Notes: generated by a model from the letters alone, not told the origin. A DNA stretch of 64,000 nucleotides from Pseudoalteromonas distincta (GCF_000814675.1 NZ_JWIG01000025.1:124001-188000), one strand, 5' to 3'. Shown: positions 37,119 through 47,218, numbered from the stretch's first letter. Program-made: numbers and translations.

Positions 37119-38204
37119 ATGTCTAGTGTTGTGATTTTTTGTCGTAGTGGTTTTGAAAACGATGCCGCTGCTGAAATAACGTTTCATGCTGCAGAGCAAG
37201 GTTTTGCAGGGTATGTAAAAGCAAAACCAAATACAGGTTATGTTGTTTACGAATGTTTTGAAGCGCATCACAGCGACGAAATAATCAAAAAAGTTGATTT
37301 TAAAAACATGGTGTTTGCACGTCAATGGTTTGCCGGCACATTACTTGAAAACATGCCAGTAGAGGACCGTGTGGGCGCAGTAGTTGAAGCTGCTAAAGAT
37401 TTTACATTATGCTCAGAACTGCGCGTTGAAACGCCAGACACAAACGAAGGCAAAGAGCTTTTAACGTTCTGTAAAAAAATCTCAACACCGCTTAAAAAAG
37501 CCCTCGAAAAACAAAATACTGTACTACGTGAGCCAAAAGCAAATCGCCCAGTAATGCATGTCATGTTTTTAACAAACAATACGGCTTATGTTGGTTACTC
37601 GTATAGCTTTAATAATTCTCCATTCTTCATGGGTATTTTGCGCCTTCGTATGCCAAGCGATGCACCGAGTCGCTCAACGTTAAAACTCGATGAAGCATTT
37701 AACGTATTTATACCTGAGCAACAACGCGAGTCACGCGTAGCTGCCGGTATGCGCAGTGTTGATTTAGGTGCATGCCCAGGTGGTTGGACTTATCAGCTTG
37801 TACGCCGTGGTATGTTTGTAAGTGCGATTGATAACGGCCCAATGAATGACGATTTAATGCAAACTGGGCAAGTTAAACATTTTAGAGCCGACGGTTTTAA
37901 ATATCGCCCAGAAAAAAGAAATATTACTTGGTTAGTATGCGATATGGTGGAAAAACCGACCAAAGTGACTACGCTAATGATTGACTGGGCAGTAAATGCA
38001 TACGCAAAAGAGTTTATATTTAACTTAAAACTGCCTATGAAAAAACGCTTTGATAGTGTTTATGAATGTCTTTCGATGATCAGAAAAGAGCTTGAGAAAC
38101 AAGGTATCAATTACGAGTTGCAAGCTAAACATCTATATCATGATCGTGAGGAAATAACCGTTCATTTAAACGTTACTAAGGTGCCACAAAATTTGTATAG
38201 TTAA
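37119..38204 (+). CDS. rlmM: 23S rRNA (cytidine-2498-2'-O)-methyltransferase
   Basis: A 361-residue SAM-dependent enzyme that 2'-O-methylates C2498 of 23S rRNA. An N-terminal THUMP-like domain (about 1-170) precedes the Rossmann-like methyltransferase domain, with DLGACPGGWTYQLVRRG as the SAM motif and WLVCDMVEKP as motif IV. The catalytic KDKE-type Lys in FNLKLPMKKR is visible. Length matches E. coli YgdE. The lipoprotein gene begins 16 bases later but is functionally unrelated. Confidence 0.96.
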   Translation: MSSVVIFCRSGFENDAAAEITFHAAEQGFAGYVKAKPNTGYVVYECFEAHHSDEIIKKVDFKNMVFARQWFAGTLLENMPVEDRVGAVVEAAKDFTLCSELRVETPDTNEGKELLTFCKKISTPLKKALEKQNTVLREPKANRPVMHVMFLTNNTAYVGYSYSFNNSPFFMGILRLRMPSDAPSRSTLKLDEAFNVFIPEQQRESRVAAGMRSVDLGACPGGWTYQLVRRGMFVSAIDNGPMNDDLMQTGQVKHFRADGFKYRPEKRNITWLVCDMVEKPTKVTTLMIDWAVNAYAKEFIFNLKLPMKKRFDSVYECLSMIRKELEKQGINYELQAKHLYHDREEITVHLNVTKVPQNLYS

Positions 38205-38220
38205 TATGTAGAGGCTAAAA

Positions 38221-41200
38221 GTGGTAAAAAACAATATTAATAAATGGCTAAGTTTACTTTTTTTATCACTTTTAATCACAGGTTGTGGCGGGGGAGGCGA
38301 AAGTAGTGATACAACTACGCCCTCTGGTAACGCTGCGCCCAGTGTTACGCTTTCGGTTAGCAGTAACGTTATTACTTCTAATCAATCATTTACTATTACA
38401 GCGCTTGCAAGTGATAGCGACGGACAAATTGCCAGCTATCAATGGCAACAACTTAGCGGGCCCGAGTTTACGTTTACCTCTAACGGTAACACGCTTACAG
38501 CCACTGCACCTAGTGTAACAACCGATACGACCTTTAGCTTTTCGGTTACAGTTACTGACAACTCAGGTGCTACTGCACAACAAGTTTTTTCAGGCACTAT
38601 CACCTCTCAAAATAATGCTCCTACAGTTAATATAACAGGCCCAAGTAGTGCACTTGCCAGCACACAAGTTAGTTTAGTTGCTAACGCTCAAGATACAGAT
38701 GGCACTATAAGTAATATTAATTGGATTCAGTCTGCTGGGGACAATGTTGAGTTTTCACAAACTGATGGAGTCCTTAGTTTTACCGCCCCTAATGTATCTG
38801 AAAATACAACACTAGGTTTTAGCGTAACCGTAACTGACAATGCAGGTAAAAGCGCTCAAGCGAGTAAAACGGTTTTAATTAATCAAGTAAATAGCGCGCC
38901 AACAGTCATTGTTACAGGCCCTGAAGAAGCTGAAAAAGGTGACAGTGTAACCTTAGTTGCAGATGCACAAGACAGCGATGGTAGTATTAATAGCATAACT
39001 TGGCAGCAAATAAGTGGTCCTGTAGTTGAACTTACTCAAACACAAACAAGCATTAGCTTTAATGCGCCCACTGTTTCACAAAATACCAATGTTACATTTG
39101 TGGTTACTGTAACCGATGACGATAATGCTACAAATAGCGCTCAAAAAACAGTTGCAGTATTAGCACCAAACAATCCACCAACTGCAGATGATGTAAGTAT
39201 TAGCGTGCAATATAATCAAGCCACAGAATTTAGTTTAGTAGTTAGCGATGCCGATAACGATACCGTTCAGATTGATTTTGGTGATGATTTAAATGGTGCA
39301 AAAATTAGTGTTATTGATGCACAAGCCTTACTTTTTAGCTACACACCTCCTGCAAACAGTATAACTTCACAAAGCTATACGTTAACTGCGTCTGATTCAA
39401 AAGACACAACCGAATTTACCCTGAATATTACTGTGGTTGATTCAACGCCCGCTACAATTAGTAATGTAACACCCCAAAGTAATAATGACCCAGTTCTTGT
39501 AGATAGCCCTGTTAGTATTACATTTTCAGATATTATGCTAACGAGCACTTTAGCAGTTAATTCTAGTAGTGGTGCTTGTACAGGAAGTGTACAAGTGTCG
39601 GCAGATAATTTTACTACTTGCTTGGCCTTAAATATTGAAAGTTTGTCGGGTACTACTAGTGACACAAGTACTTATTTTCATACTGTAAATGTAAGCGCAA
39701 GCTTTAATGAAGATAGCCAATATATCGTCCGTGTTACAGCTGATTTAACTAATTTTGATGATACGGCCATTGAAACGCAAACCGCTACTTCTTTTACTAC
39801 CTCTAGCCAAGATATAAAAATAACTGAAGTTTCTTCTGTGCAATTTAGTAACGACTTACCTTGGATTGAAATTTATAACGGCACAGGGGCAGCTGTAAAC
39901 TTACAGAGTTATTCGCTTAAAACCCGCAGTATTAATATGATTAATAGCTCGACTAGTGCGCAGACAACTTTTTCACTGCCCAATAAAGAGCTTGAAAATG
40001 GTGAGTACCTTATTTTACAAAGCAAGTTTGGAGATGATTTTTTAGTCAATGCATCAGTTAACAACCCTAAAATAGCGCTTGTGGGTAATGCTAGTGATGA
40101 AATTAGACCTTATTGGTACATAAACGGTTTCGTAGAATTACTTAATAGTGCAGGTACACAAACAATCGACTTTGTAAAATTTGGTAACTCAGTACAAGAA
40201 CCAGTAACGCCATCACAATGGCAAGGTGGTAACGCAGAGCAAATCATCTCCGAGCAAGGAGGCAGCTTAAAGCGCGAGCTTAATGCGACAGACACTAATC
40301 AAAGTACTGATTGGAGTTATTCTGTGTTTAACACACCCGCTGGGCCAAACAATATAAATTGCACAATAGATGATGATGAGGATGGTATTCCTGATTGCGC
40401 TGAGCAACAGGGTACAACATTCGCGGGTTTACCACTTTATGAGTGGGGGGCGCGTACCTCACAAAAAGATATATTTATTGAAGTTGATTATATGGACAGC
40501 ACTGATGTAGGTATTACTCCACATCGAACTGCACTTGAAAAAGTAGCCACTGTTTTTGCAGGAAAAGGCTATACAGTCCACTTTGACGTAGGTGATTTGT
40601 TTGATCGAAATACAAATACAGCACCGCAAAACTTTGATTTAGGTGGCGGAAATCTTGTCCCTTTTAACAGCTATACCCCGTTTGAATACGATTTAAGTAG
40701 CCCTAATTTATTTGCTTATAAAATGGAATTTAGCGATATAACTCGCAGGCCCATTTTCCATTATTTATTAATGGCAAGTAGTGGTAACGAAGACGGTAGT
40801 ATTAGTGGGTCGGGTATTGCTGAGATAAGCGGTAATGATTTAATGGTAACTATGGGGGGCTGGGGTTTAACGCTTGATACGCAGGTAGCAACCAATGTAA
40901 CTTATAATTATCAAGCATCAACAATATTTCATGAGTTAGGTCATAACTTAGGTTTATACCATGGCGGTGATGAAGAAGTTAATTTTAAGCCTAATCATTT
41001 AAGCTCTATGAACTATTTATATCAATTAGCGGGTTTATCAACAATAGGTAATAACGAAGGCGATCGCTACTATGAGCGTTTTTACCCAGGCAATGCTAGT
41101 TGCGATATTGCACCAAATACTAATAGTCATTTAGGCTCTACGGATGATTTTATTATTGATTATTCAAATGGTAGTTCAGCAGATTTAAATGAAAGCACCA

Positions 41201-41529
41201 TACTTGAAGTACAGGGGTTAAATAGAAATAGCTCACTACCAGTTGATTTTAATTGTAATGCAATTAACACCGAAAGCTTAACCAGCTTTGATACTAACCA
41301 AGATAATACAATATCAATACTGAGTGATGTAGATGAGTGGAGCGTGCTTAATTTACAGTTTTATATGCAAAGTGCAGGTAATCGATTTGGCGTGCCAAAT
41401 ACAAATAACAGTAAGGTGCATAATTTACAAAGCTCGCCTGCTAATATTGAAACGCTGCCCAGTTATATAAAAGAAGCACAGCCAAGTAGTGCAATTATTG
41501 CTGAATTAAAAGCAATTAAAGAGCAATAG
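38221..41529 (+). CDS. Lipoprotein metzincin protease with PKD-like repeats and lamin-tail-like domain
   Basis: A 1102-residue surface lipoprotein starting at GTG. Lipobox LLITGCGGGG (acylated Cys about residue 22). Three PKD-like repeats follow (about 38-122, 128-220, 221-310), each with a DxDG and a V-TVTD pattern. Next come a cadherin-like segment (about 315-405), an SbsA-like Ig domain (about 410-520) and a lamin-tail-like domain (ITEVSSVQFSNDLPWIEIYN, about 525-700). A Ca-binding DDDEDGIPDCAEQQG leads to a protease domain. That domain has HELGHNLGLYH (His904, Glu905, His908, His914) and a metzincin Met-turn SSMNYLY about 20 residues on. It likely digests proteins or polymers at the cell surface. 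A 1-base gap leads to the partner gene. Confidence 0.85.
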   Translation: MVKNNINKWLSLLFLSLLITGCGGGGESSDTTTPSGNAAPSVTLSVSSNVITSNQSFTITALASDSDGQIASYQWQQLSGPEFTFTSNGNTLTATAPSVTTDTTFSFSVTVTDNSGATAQQVFSGTITSQNNAPTVNITGPSSALASTQVSLVANAQDTDGTISNINWIQSAGDNVEFSQTDGVLSFTAPNVSENTTLGFSVTVTDNAGKSAQASKTVLINQVNSAPTVIVTGPEEAEKGDSVTLVADAQDSDGSINSITWQQISGPVVELTQTQTSISFNAPTVSQNTNVTFVVTVTDDDNATNSAQKTVAVLAPNNPPTADDVSISVQYNQATEFSLVVSDADNDTVQIDFGDDLNGAKISVIDAQALLFSYTPPANSITSQSYTLTASDSKDTTEFTLNITVVDSTPATISNVTPQSNNDPVLVDSPVSITFSDIMLTSTLAVNSSSGACTGSVQVSADNFTTCLALNIESLSGTTSDTSTYFHTVNVSASFNEDSQYIVRVTADLTNFDDTAIETQTATSFTTSSQDIKITEVSSVQFSNDLPWIEIYNGTGAAVNLQSYSLKTRSINMINSSTSAQTTFSLPNKELENGEYLILQSKFGDDFLVNASVNNPKIALVGNASDEIRPYWYINGFVELLNSAGTQTIDFVKFGNSVQEPVTPSQWQGGNAEQIISEQGGSLKRELNATDTNQSTDWSYSVFNTPAGPNNINCTIDDDEDGIPDCAEQQGTTFAGLPLYEWGARTSQKDIFIEVDYMDSTDVGITPHRTALEKVATVFAGKGYTVHFDVGDLFDRNTNTAPQNFDLGGGNLVPFNSYTPFEYDLSSPNLFAYKMEFSDITRRPIFHYLLMASSGNEDGSISGSGIAEISGNDLMVTMGGWGLTLDTQVATNVTYNYQASTIFHELGHNLGLYHGGDEEVNFKPNHLSSMNYLYQLAGLSTIGNNEGDRYYERFYPGNASCDIAPNTNSHLGSTDDFIIDYSNGSSADLNESTILEVQGLNRNSSLPVDFNCNAINTESLTSFDTNQDNTISILSDVDEWSVLNLQFYMQSAGNRFGVPNTNNSKVHNLQSSPANIETLPSYIKEAQPSSAIIAELKAIKEQ

Positions 41530-41530
41530 T

Positions 41531-42052
41531 ATGAAGCCAATGCTAAGCACTAAGTTTATTATCTTGAGTAGTTTTTTTAGCTTACTAATAGCGTGTAGTG
41601 ATACTAACAATGCACGTGAGTGGTTACTAAAAAATGATAATTTGTATTATAAAAATACAGCTGTTGACTGGCGAATTGAATCAGTAAAGGACTGTAATAC
41701 ATGCGTTATAAGCCAAGATGTTGTTTATCAGCCTGAAGGTATTAGTCGTTATAATACGTTAATGCAGAGTAAGAATTGGGTCGCGGTACATGAACTAAGT
41801 AAAATCAATGTCATTCGTTTAAAGATGCCAGACCAAACACCTTATTTATACGTAGAGCGTGTAAAAGGTCAAATACTAAAGCTGTTTGATCAGCATCAAA
41901 ACTACAGTATAAAAATTGGTGAAGTTACAGCCGTTAATATTAATAATCAGCGCTTTAGTATTTTGATTAAAAAATTTGAAGAAGTAGATAAACAAAGCGA
42001 TGCATTACCAAGGCGTGCATCGCTTGAGTTTATTGCTTTAAAAATAGATTAA
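41531..42052 (+). CDS. Small lipoprotein coupled to the metzincin gene
   Basis: A 173-residue lipoprotein with signal peptide and lipobox LIAC (Cys about residue 22). The mature part has a Cys pair in DCNTCVIS and a beta-rich, basic body. I do not recognise a domain. It begins one base after the stop of the protease gene, so translation is coupled. That suggests a role together, perhaps as inhibitor, chaperone or surface partner; this is inference from position only. Confidence 0.7.
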   Translation: MKPMLSTKFIILSSFFSLLIACSDTNNAREWLLKNDNLYYKNTAVDWRIESVKDCNTCVISQDVVYQPEGISRYNTLMQSKNWVAVHELSKINVIRLKMPDQTPYLYVERVKGQILKLFDQHQNYSIKIGEVTAVNINNQRFSILIKKFEEVDKQSDALPRRASLEFIALKID

Positions 42053-42073
42053 AAAGCACCTTAGGTGCTTTTT
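42051..42073. terminator. Bidirectional terminator between convergent genes
   Basis: AAAAAGCACC/GGTGCTTTTT stem with a 3-base loop. T-runs flank it in both directions, so it can serve the lipoprotein gene and cysZ. Confidence 0.8.
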
Positions 42074-42123
42074 AATCTAGGGTGCGGTGTCCTTCGAATA
42101 TTGAAAAGTCAGCAACCTTTTAA

Positions 42124-42852
42124 TTAACTGCGATATTTTGGACGATAGTTATCTACCCATAAACGTGTTGCGCCGCACACTGCGACTGGCATAACTATTA
42201 AGTTTATAAAAGGGATAGCAGTTAACAACATAACAGCAAAACCAAATCCGTATGACAAACCTTGCTTAGATTTTAAATCGTCTTTCATTTGCTTAAAGTC
42301 AATTTTATGATTATCAAACGCATAGTCTTCGTATTGAACTGCGTACATCCAACAAGTAAACAACACCCATAGTATTTGACCAATGACCGGTAAAACCCAT
42401 AACAATATAAAAAAGCCAATTGCGCGAGGAAGGTAGTAGCATAGTTTTGTCCACTCACGGGCAAGCATGCGAGGTATATCTTTAACTAGTTCGGTAAAGC
42501 CGTCATCGTTAATTTTTTGACCTGTTAGGTAAAGCTCAACTTTTTCACTCAAGAGCGCATTGAAAGGGGCTGCAATAAAATTAGTGATAACTGTAAAGAG
42601 CATACTATAGCTAAACAAAACAACTAATACAGCAATAGGCCACATTAGCCACTCTAACCAGCTTAACCACTCGGGGAGCATGTTGTTTATGTAGCTAAAA
42701 CTATCACTTAACCAGCCAACTAAAAAAAACAGCGAGCTACCAAACAGCAAAATATTAATTAATAGCGGAATAAGGACAAAACGCTTTAGCCCTTTTTGGC
42801 TAATTAATTTAAACCCCGAAAAAAAGTATTCCATACCTTGTGTGATCTGCAC
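42124..42852 (-). CDS. cysZ: Sulfate uptake protein CysZ, GTG start
   Basis: A 242-residue inner-membrane protein of the CysZ/EI24 family that takes up sulfate for cysteine synthesis. It has the N-terminal GMEYFFSGFKLIS, several hydrophobic helices, and the AVQYEDYAFDNHK and GLSYGFGFAVML stretches. GAGG lies 5 bases before the GTG start. E. coli cysZ lies next to zipA and ligA. Here zipA and ligA are in the same window but 19 kb away and next to smc. Confidence 0.92.
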   Translation of the reverse strand: MQITQGMEYFFSGFKLISQKGLKRFVLIPLLINILLFGSSLFFLVGWLSDSFSYINNMLPEWLSWLEWLMWPIAVLVVLFSYSMLFTVITNFIAAPFNALLSEKVELYLTGQKINDDGFTELVKDIPRMLAREWTKLCYYLPRAIGFFILLWVLPVIGQILWVLFTCWMYAVQYEDYAFDNHKIDFKQMKDDLKSKQGLSYGFGFAVMLLTAIPFINLIVMPVAVCGATRLWVDNYRPKYRS

Positions 42853-43144
42853 TGTAACCTCAAAAAATATTTACCATTACTTATAGTATAAATAGCTTAA
42901 AAATTTTGAACAGTACTTTTAAGTAACAAAGTGTTAGCTTTAATATTGTGGTTTTGTTTATATAGTAACAATAGGTGTTCAGTAATATGCAACTATGATT
43001 ATTTAAGACAGGCCCGATTATTTTTTGCCAATAAAATAAAAAACTTACTAATCATGACTATACTGAACTTTACTGCGTAAGAAAAAAGCGCTTGATTAAA
43101 GCTTTTGTTGTTTCAATGTGTATAAATAATACGGGTAAAGGAAA

Positions 43145-45397
43145 ATGGGTACGGATAGGTTAAAAAAGTTATTATCTCACCAGCAAGGCATTTTATCTAA
43201 AATAGCATTAGGGGTACCTTTAAGTGAGGTGCTTACTGAAATTTGTTCATCAATCGAGCAGATTATTGATGATGAATCCGCTAGGTGTTCAATCTTATCA
43301 GTTAAAGGCCAGCAGCTTTTTCATTGCGCAGCTCCTAATATTCATCCAGAGTACTGTAGTTTGCTTAATGGAGTCTATATAGGGCCAAAAGTGGGCTCAT
43401 GTGGTACTACTGCATTTTCGAAATCGCGCACTATTGTTGAAAATATCGAAACTTCACCGCTGTGGGAGGACTTTAAAGACTTAGCACTAAAGTTTGGTCT
43501 TAAGTCATGTTGGTCAACGCCTATTTTTTCAACTCAAGCCGATTTATTAGGCACCTTTGCTATCTATCACAGCACTCCTAAATCACCATCAAAGCAAGAT
43601 TTAGAGTTAATCGATTTTTTTGTGCACTTTTCTAGTATCGCTCTTGAAAAAAGTAACGAATTTAACAAAGCAAAACAGCTTCTCGCGAATTTACAGCAAA
43701 GTAATGAAAAGTTTAAAGCCTTCACTAAGGTAATGCCCGATCTCATCCTTATTTTAAGTGAAGAGGGAATTTATACCGATGTGTATGGTACCTCTAATGA
43801 GTTACTGCTTGATTCAAGCAAGGACCTTATTGGTCAAAGTGTTAAGGACCTGCTCTCCCAAGACGATGCACAAATGATAATGGACGTTATTAAAAAAACA
43901 CTCTCGACTAACGAGACGCAAATTTTTGAATATGAATTAGCTGTACCAAAGGGCAATATAGTTTTTGAAGGCAGGGCTGCTGCATTAGATCATTACCACC
44001 CCAATAGTCCTACAAAAAGGCACGTAGTATGGATGGCCAGAGATATTTCAATAAAGAAAAAGGCCGAACAAGAAGTACATAAGCTTGCCTTTTACGACCC
44101 ATTAACGAATCTTCCAAATAGAAGAATGCTTAGCGACAGATTAAGCATGTGTGTGGAGAGTGTTAAGCGAGATAAAAATATAGGGGCGTTATTATTTTTA
44201 GACCTAGATAATTTTAAGCGTATTAATGACTCACTTGGGCACAGTGCGGGTGATGAAGTACTTGTGGAATTATCAAAAAGGTTAAGCGCAATAATAAAAG
44301 GATCTGATACGTTGGCCAGAGCGGGTGGCGATGAGTTTATTATTTTACTAAAACACGTTGGAGAAAATACACAGCAGGCGAGCATCAAGTGCAAAATAGT
44401 AGCCAAAGAGATTCAAAGAGCTTTTCATGATAAATTTGAAGTGGGCAACCTTGCATTTCAAGTAAGCTGCAGCATAGGTATTTGTCTAATTGATAGCGTA
44501 AATGCGCAGGCAGGCAATATATTAAAATTTGCAGACACGGCTATGTATCGTTCTAAAAATAAAGGGGGGAATAGCAGTAGCTTTTACGATCCAGCCTTAC
44601 AAACACTGCTTGAAAAACAAACTGAACTAGAAACCGATATAGTCAGAGCGATTGCATCTGATGAGTTTTGTGCTTATTTTCAGCCTCAGGTAAATACGTA
44701 TGGTGATGTTATTGGTGCTGAAGCACTCATTAGGTGGAACCATCCTCAAAAAGGGTTAATAGCGGCAAACGAATTTATACCAATTGCAGAGCAATACGGG
44801 CTTATTCAAAAACTACAAAATATTGTTTTACATGATATATGTATTTTAATAAACGAACTTAAAGCAGATAACATAATTGACGACTCGTTTAGTGTTTCAA
44901 TTAATATTAGTCAAAGCCAGTTTAATTCATCAAATTTAAAAGGAGAGCTGTTTAGCACTATCAATAAATTTGATATTCGAGCGCAGCAAATTAAGTTAGA
45001 AATAACTGAGTCAATGCTCTCAAGCGATATAGATTATACAATTAGACAAATGAAAGAACTCATTGCCGCTGGCTTTTTATTTTCGATTGATGATTTCGGA
45101 ACCGGTTACTCCTGCTTAGCGTACTTAAGTGCGTTTCCTGTTAAAGAATTAAAAATAGATAAAAGCTTTATTGATAAAATTTTAGATAGCACGGTTGGCT
45201 TTAATATTGCGCAAACAATTATCAGCCTAGGAAAAAGCTTAAACTTAGAGGTAGTTGCTGAGGGCGTAGAAACAACAGAACAATATGACTTACTTAAAAA
45301 AATGAATATTGACGCCATGCAAGGCTACTTAATTGCAAGGCCGATGGATAAAGAAGGCTATGCAAAATGGCATAGCGCTAATACCAATGCGCAATAA
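43145..45397 (+). CDS. GAF-PAS-GGDEF-EAL cyclic-di-GMP protein
   Basis: A 750-residue cytoplasmic signalling protein. A GAF-like domain (about 18-165, with GPKVGSCGTTAF typical of this GAF type) and a PAS domain (about 190-300) precede GGDEF and EAL modules. Both catalytic motifs are complete: ARAGGDEFIILL and GAEALIRWNHP, with DDFGTGYSCLAYL and AEGVETTEQYDLL. It lacks membrane segments, so it senses a cytoplasmic cue. AAAGGA lies before the ATG. It could make or hydrolyse c-di-GMP; the net activity cannot be read from the sequence. Confidence 0.93.
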   Translation: MGTDRLKKLLSHQQGILSKIALGVPLSEVLTEICSSIEQIIDDESARCSILSVKGQQLFHCAAPNIHPEYCSLLNGVYIGPKVGSCGTTAFSKSRTIVENIETSPLWEDFKDLALKFGLKSCWSTPIFSTQADLLGTFAIYHSTPKSPSKQDLELIDFFVHFSSIALEKSNEFNKAKQLLANLQQSNEKFKAFTKVMPDLILILSEEGIYTDVYGTSNELLLDSSKDLIGQSVKDLLSQDDAQMIMDVIKKTLSTNETQIFEYELAVPKGNIVFEGRAAALDHYHPNSPTKRHVVWMARDISIKKKAEQEVHKLAFYDPLTNLPNRRMLSDRLSMCVESVKRDKNIGALLFLDLDNFKRINDSLGHSAGDEVLVELSKRLSAIIKGSDTLARAGGDEFIILLKHVGENTQQASIKCKIVAKEIQRAFHDKFEVGNLAFQVSCSIGICLIDSVNAQAGNILKFADTAMYRSKNKGGNSSSFYDPALQTLLEKQTELETDIVRAIASDEFCAYFQPQVNTYGDVIGAEALIRWNHPQKGLIAANEFIPIAEQYGLIQKLQNIVLHDICILINELKADNIIDDSFSVSINISQSQFNSSNLKGELFSTINKFDIRAQQIKLEITESMLSSDIDYTIRQMKELIAAGFLFSIDDFGTGYSCLAYLSAFPVKELKIDKSFIDKILDSTVGFNIAQTIISLGKSLNLEVVAEGVETTEQYDLLKKMNIDAMQGYLIARPMDKEGYAKWHSANTNAQ

Positions 45398-45431
45398 TAC
45401 TTGAAGACTACTATTTATTAATTAGTAATAA

Positions 45432-45467
45432 CCTAGCAAAATTTACACACTTGCTAGGCCACTTTTT
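45432..45467 (+). terminator. Likely terminator after the GAF-PAS-GGDEF-EAL gene
   Basis: CCTAGCAA pairs with TTGCTAGG over an 11-base loop, followed by CCACTTTTT. Confidence 0.65.
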
Positions 45468-45604
45468 CTCTTTTAGCTGGTGAAATGTCATAACCCATAT
45501 GCTAAATAAGGAGTAAAGATTTTTTAATTAAACAATGCTAAGCTATGACCGCTTAAATATATTATTTAAAGCTTAATAAACTTATAACAATGAATGGAAG
45601 CTTT

Positions 45605-46066
45605 ATGCAGTTAGTCGATTTGAACCCGAATGATCCCGACGTGGTAAATGTATTTGATGATATAGACCGGCTTATAAACTCTTTATATCCTGTTGCTACC
45701 GCACAGTCTCTGGAGTTAAACGAATTAACCTTACCTAATGTGTACGCTATTGGTTTAAAAACTGAAGAAGGTATTATTGCCTGCGGTGCGATTGTAGAGA
45801 AATTTGATACCCAGCCTTATGGCGAAATAAGACGTTTATATGTAAAACCAAGTCATCGTGGTAAAGGGCTATCAAGACGTATTATGCAGATTTTATTGCA
45901 TCAAGCTGGCGAAAAACAAATCCCGTTAATACGCTTAGAAACAGGCCCAAAACAAATAAAATCAATCAATTTATATGAAAATTTAGGCTTTAAACGCTGT
46001 AGCAGTTTTGGCTCATATGTAGATAATCCACAAAGTGTTTTTATGGAATTAGGGCTTAGTAAATAA
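45605..46066 (+). CDS. GNAT-family N-acetyltransferase
   Basis: A 153-residue acetyl-CoA-dependent transferase. The acetyl-CoA loop is typical: IRRLYVKPSHRGKGLSRRI, followed by LIRLETGPKQIKSINLYENLGF. Substrate unknown; small-molecule or amino-acid type members of this shape are common. The frame allows ATG 45590 or ATG 45605; GGAAG lies 4 bases before the latter, so I prefer it. No partner gene in close spacing. Confidence 0.88.
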   Translation: MQLVDLNPNDPDVVNVFDDIDRLINSLYPVATAQSLELNELTLPNVYAIGLKTEEGIIACGAIVEKFDTQPYGEIRRLYVKPSHRGKGLSRRIMQILLHQAGEKQIPLIRLETGPKQIKSINLYENLGFKRCSSFGSYVDNPQSVFMELGLSK

Positions 46067-46158
46067 GTTCATTAACGCTGCGACATGTTAAAGCTTAATG
46101 TGTCGTAAATATCTGCCTTCATTATTATCTTGTAATAAAAGTCATACTCAAACTAGTA

Positions 46159-46181
46159 ACTATAAAAGCAGCTTTTATAGT
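46159..46181. other. Perfect 23-bp palindrome between GNAT and MYG1 genes
   Basis: ACTATAAAAGC and GCTTTTATAGT around a single central A. No T-run follows. It could be a regulator-binding site or an RNA hairpin. Confidence 0.5.
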
Positions 46182-46298
46182 GATGCAAAAATACTTCACT
46201 GTTTTTAACACCTGTCTTCGTATAAAATCTGCCTCGATAATTAGTGACTAACTTACAAAGCGAGAATTTTTATCTTTTCTAAAAGTAGCAATAAACAA

Positions 46299-47168
46299 AT
46301 GAGCGAAATAACAGTAGTAACCCACAATGGTAATTTTCATGCAGATGACGTTTTTAGTATTGCGGTACTTAAACATGTTTTGCCAACGTTTAAATTGGTA
46401 CGCACACGCGATAAAGCGCTTATAGAAAGTGCCGACTACGTAATAGATGTAGGTGGGGAATACGACCCTGAAACTAATCGCTTTGATCATCATCAACGTG
46501 GTGGTGCAGGCGAGCGAGAAAATGGCATTCCTTTTTCATCATTTGGTTTAGTGTGGAAAAAATACGGCTTAGCACTGTGTGATGATAACCAGGCCGTTGC
46601 TGATAGAGTGGATTCAGGCTTAGTTTCAACTATTGACGCCATTGATTGTGGTCATGTTGAAGGTGTATCAAAAGGGATAAGCTTGAGCCAAACAATTTCA
46701 ATGTTTAACCCTACATGGGAAGAAGAAAGTAACTTTGATACCTGCTTTGATGAAGCCGTTGAATTTGCAGCACGTATGCTCATTCGTTTTATCGCCTCAG
46801 CTCACGGTAGTGTTAATGCAAAAGAGATTGTCGCCAAAGCAATTGAAAATGCAGACGATGCCAGAGTAATAGTGCTTGAAAAGTACACACCGTGGAAAAA
46901 AACAGTGCATATTTTATCAAGTGAGGCGCTATACATGGTTTACCCATCGCATTCTGGGCAATGGATATTACAAACAGTACCCGTTGAGCCTGGCTCGTTT
47001 GAAGATAGAAAACCGCTTCCTAAAGCATGGTCTGGTTTATCTGATCAAGCGTTCGTAGATGAAACAGGTATTGATGACGCAGTGTTTTGCCATAATGGTT
47101 TATTTATAGCCGGCACTAAGTCGTTTGAAAGCACAATGAAACTTGCCACTATGGCGCTTAGCGAATAA
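46299..47168 (+). CDS. MYG1-family DHH-type nuclease
   Basis: A 289-residue protein of the MYG1 family (DHH superfamily). Its metal-binding motifs are THNGNFHADDVFS, DVGGEYDPE and RFDHHQRGG near the N-terminus. IDAIDCGHVEG and SSFGLVWKKYG follow. Eukaryotic MYG1 is a 3'-5' RNA exonuclease; bacterial members are predicted to share this activity, which is inference. The terminator after it shows the end of its transcript. Confidence 0.92.
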   Translation: MSEITVVTHNGNFHADDVFSIAVLKHVLPTFKLVRTRDKALIESADYVIDVGGEYDPETNRFDHHQRGGAGERENGIPFSSFGLVWKKYGLALCDDNQAVADRVDSGLVSTIDAIDCGHVEGVSKGISLSQTISMFNPTWEEESNFDTCFDEAVEFAARMLIRFIASAHGSVNAKEIVAKAIENADDARVIVLEKYTPWKKTVHILSSEALYMVYPSHSGQWILQTVPVEPGSFEDRKPLPKAWSGLSDQAFVDETGIDDAVFCHNGLFIAGTKSFESTMKLATMALSE

Positions 47169-47177
47169 CAACACACT

Positions 47178-47218
47178 AAGCATAACAATTTGTATTGATT
47201 GTTATGCTTGTTATTTTT
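47178..47218 (+). terminator. Rho-independent terminator after the MYG1 gene
   Basis: A 12-bp perfect stem (AAGCATAACAAT/ATTGTTATGCTT), 8-base loop, then GTTATTTTT. Confidence 0.82.
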
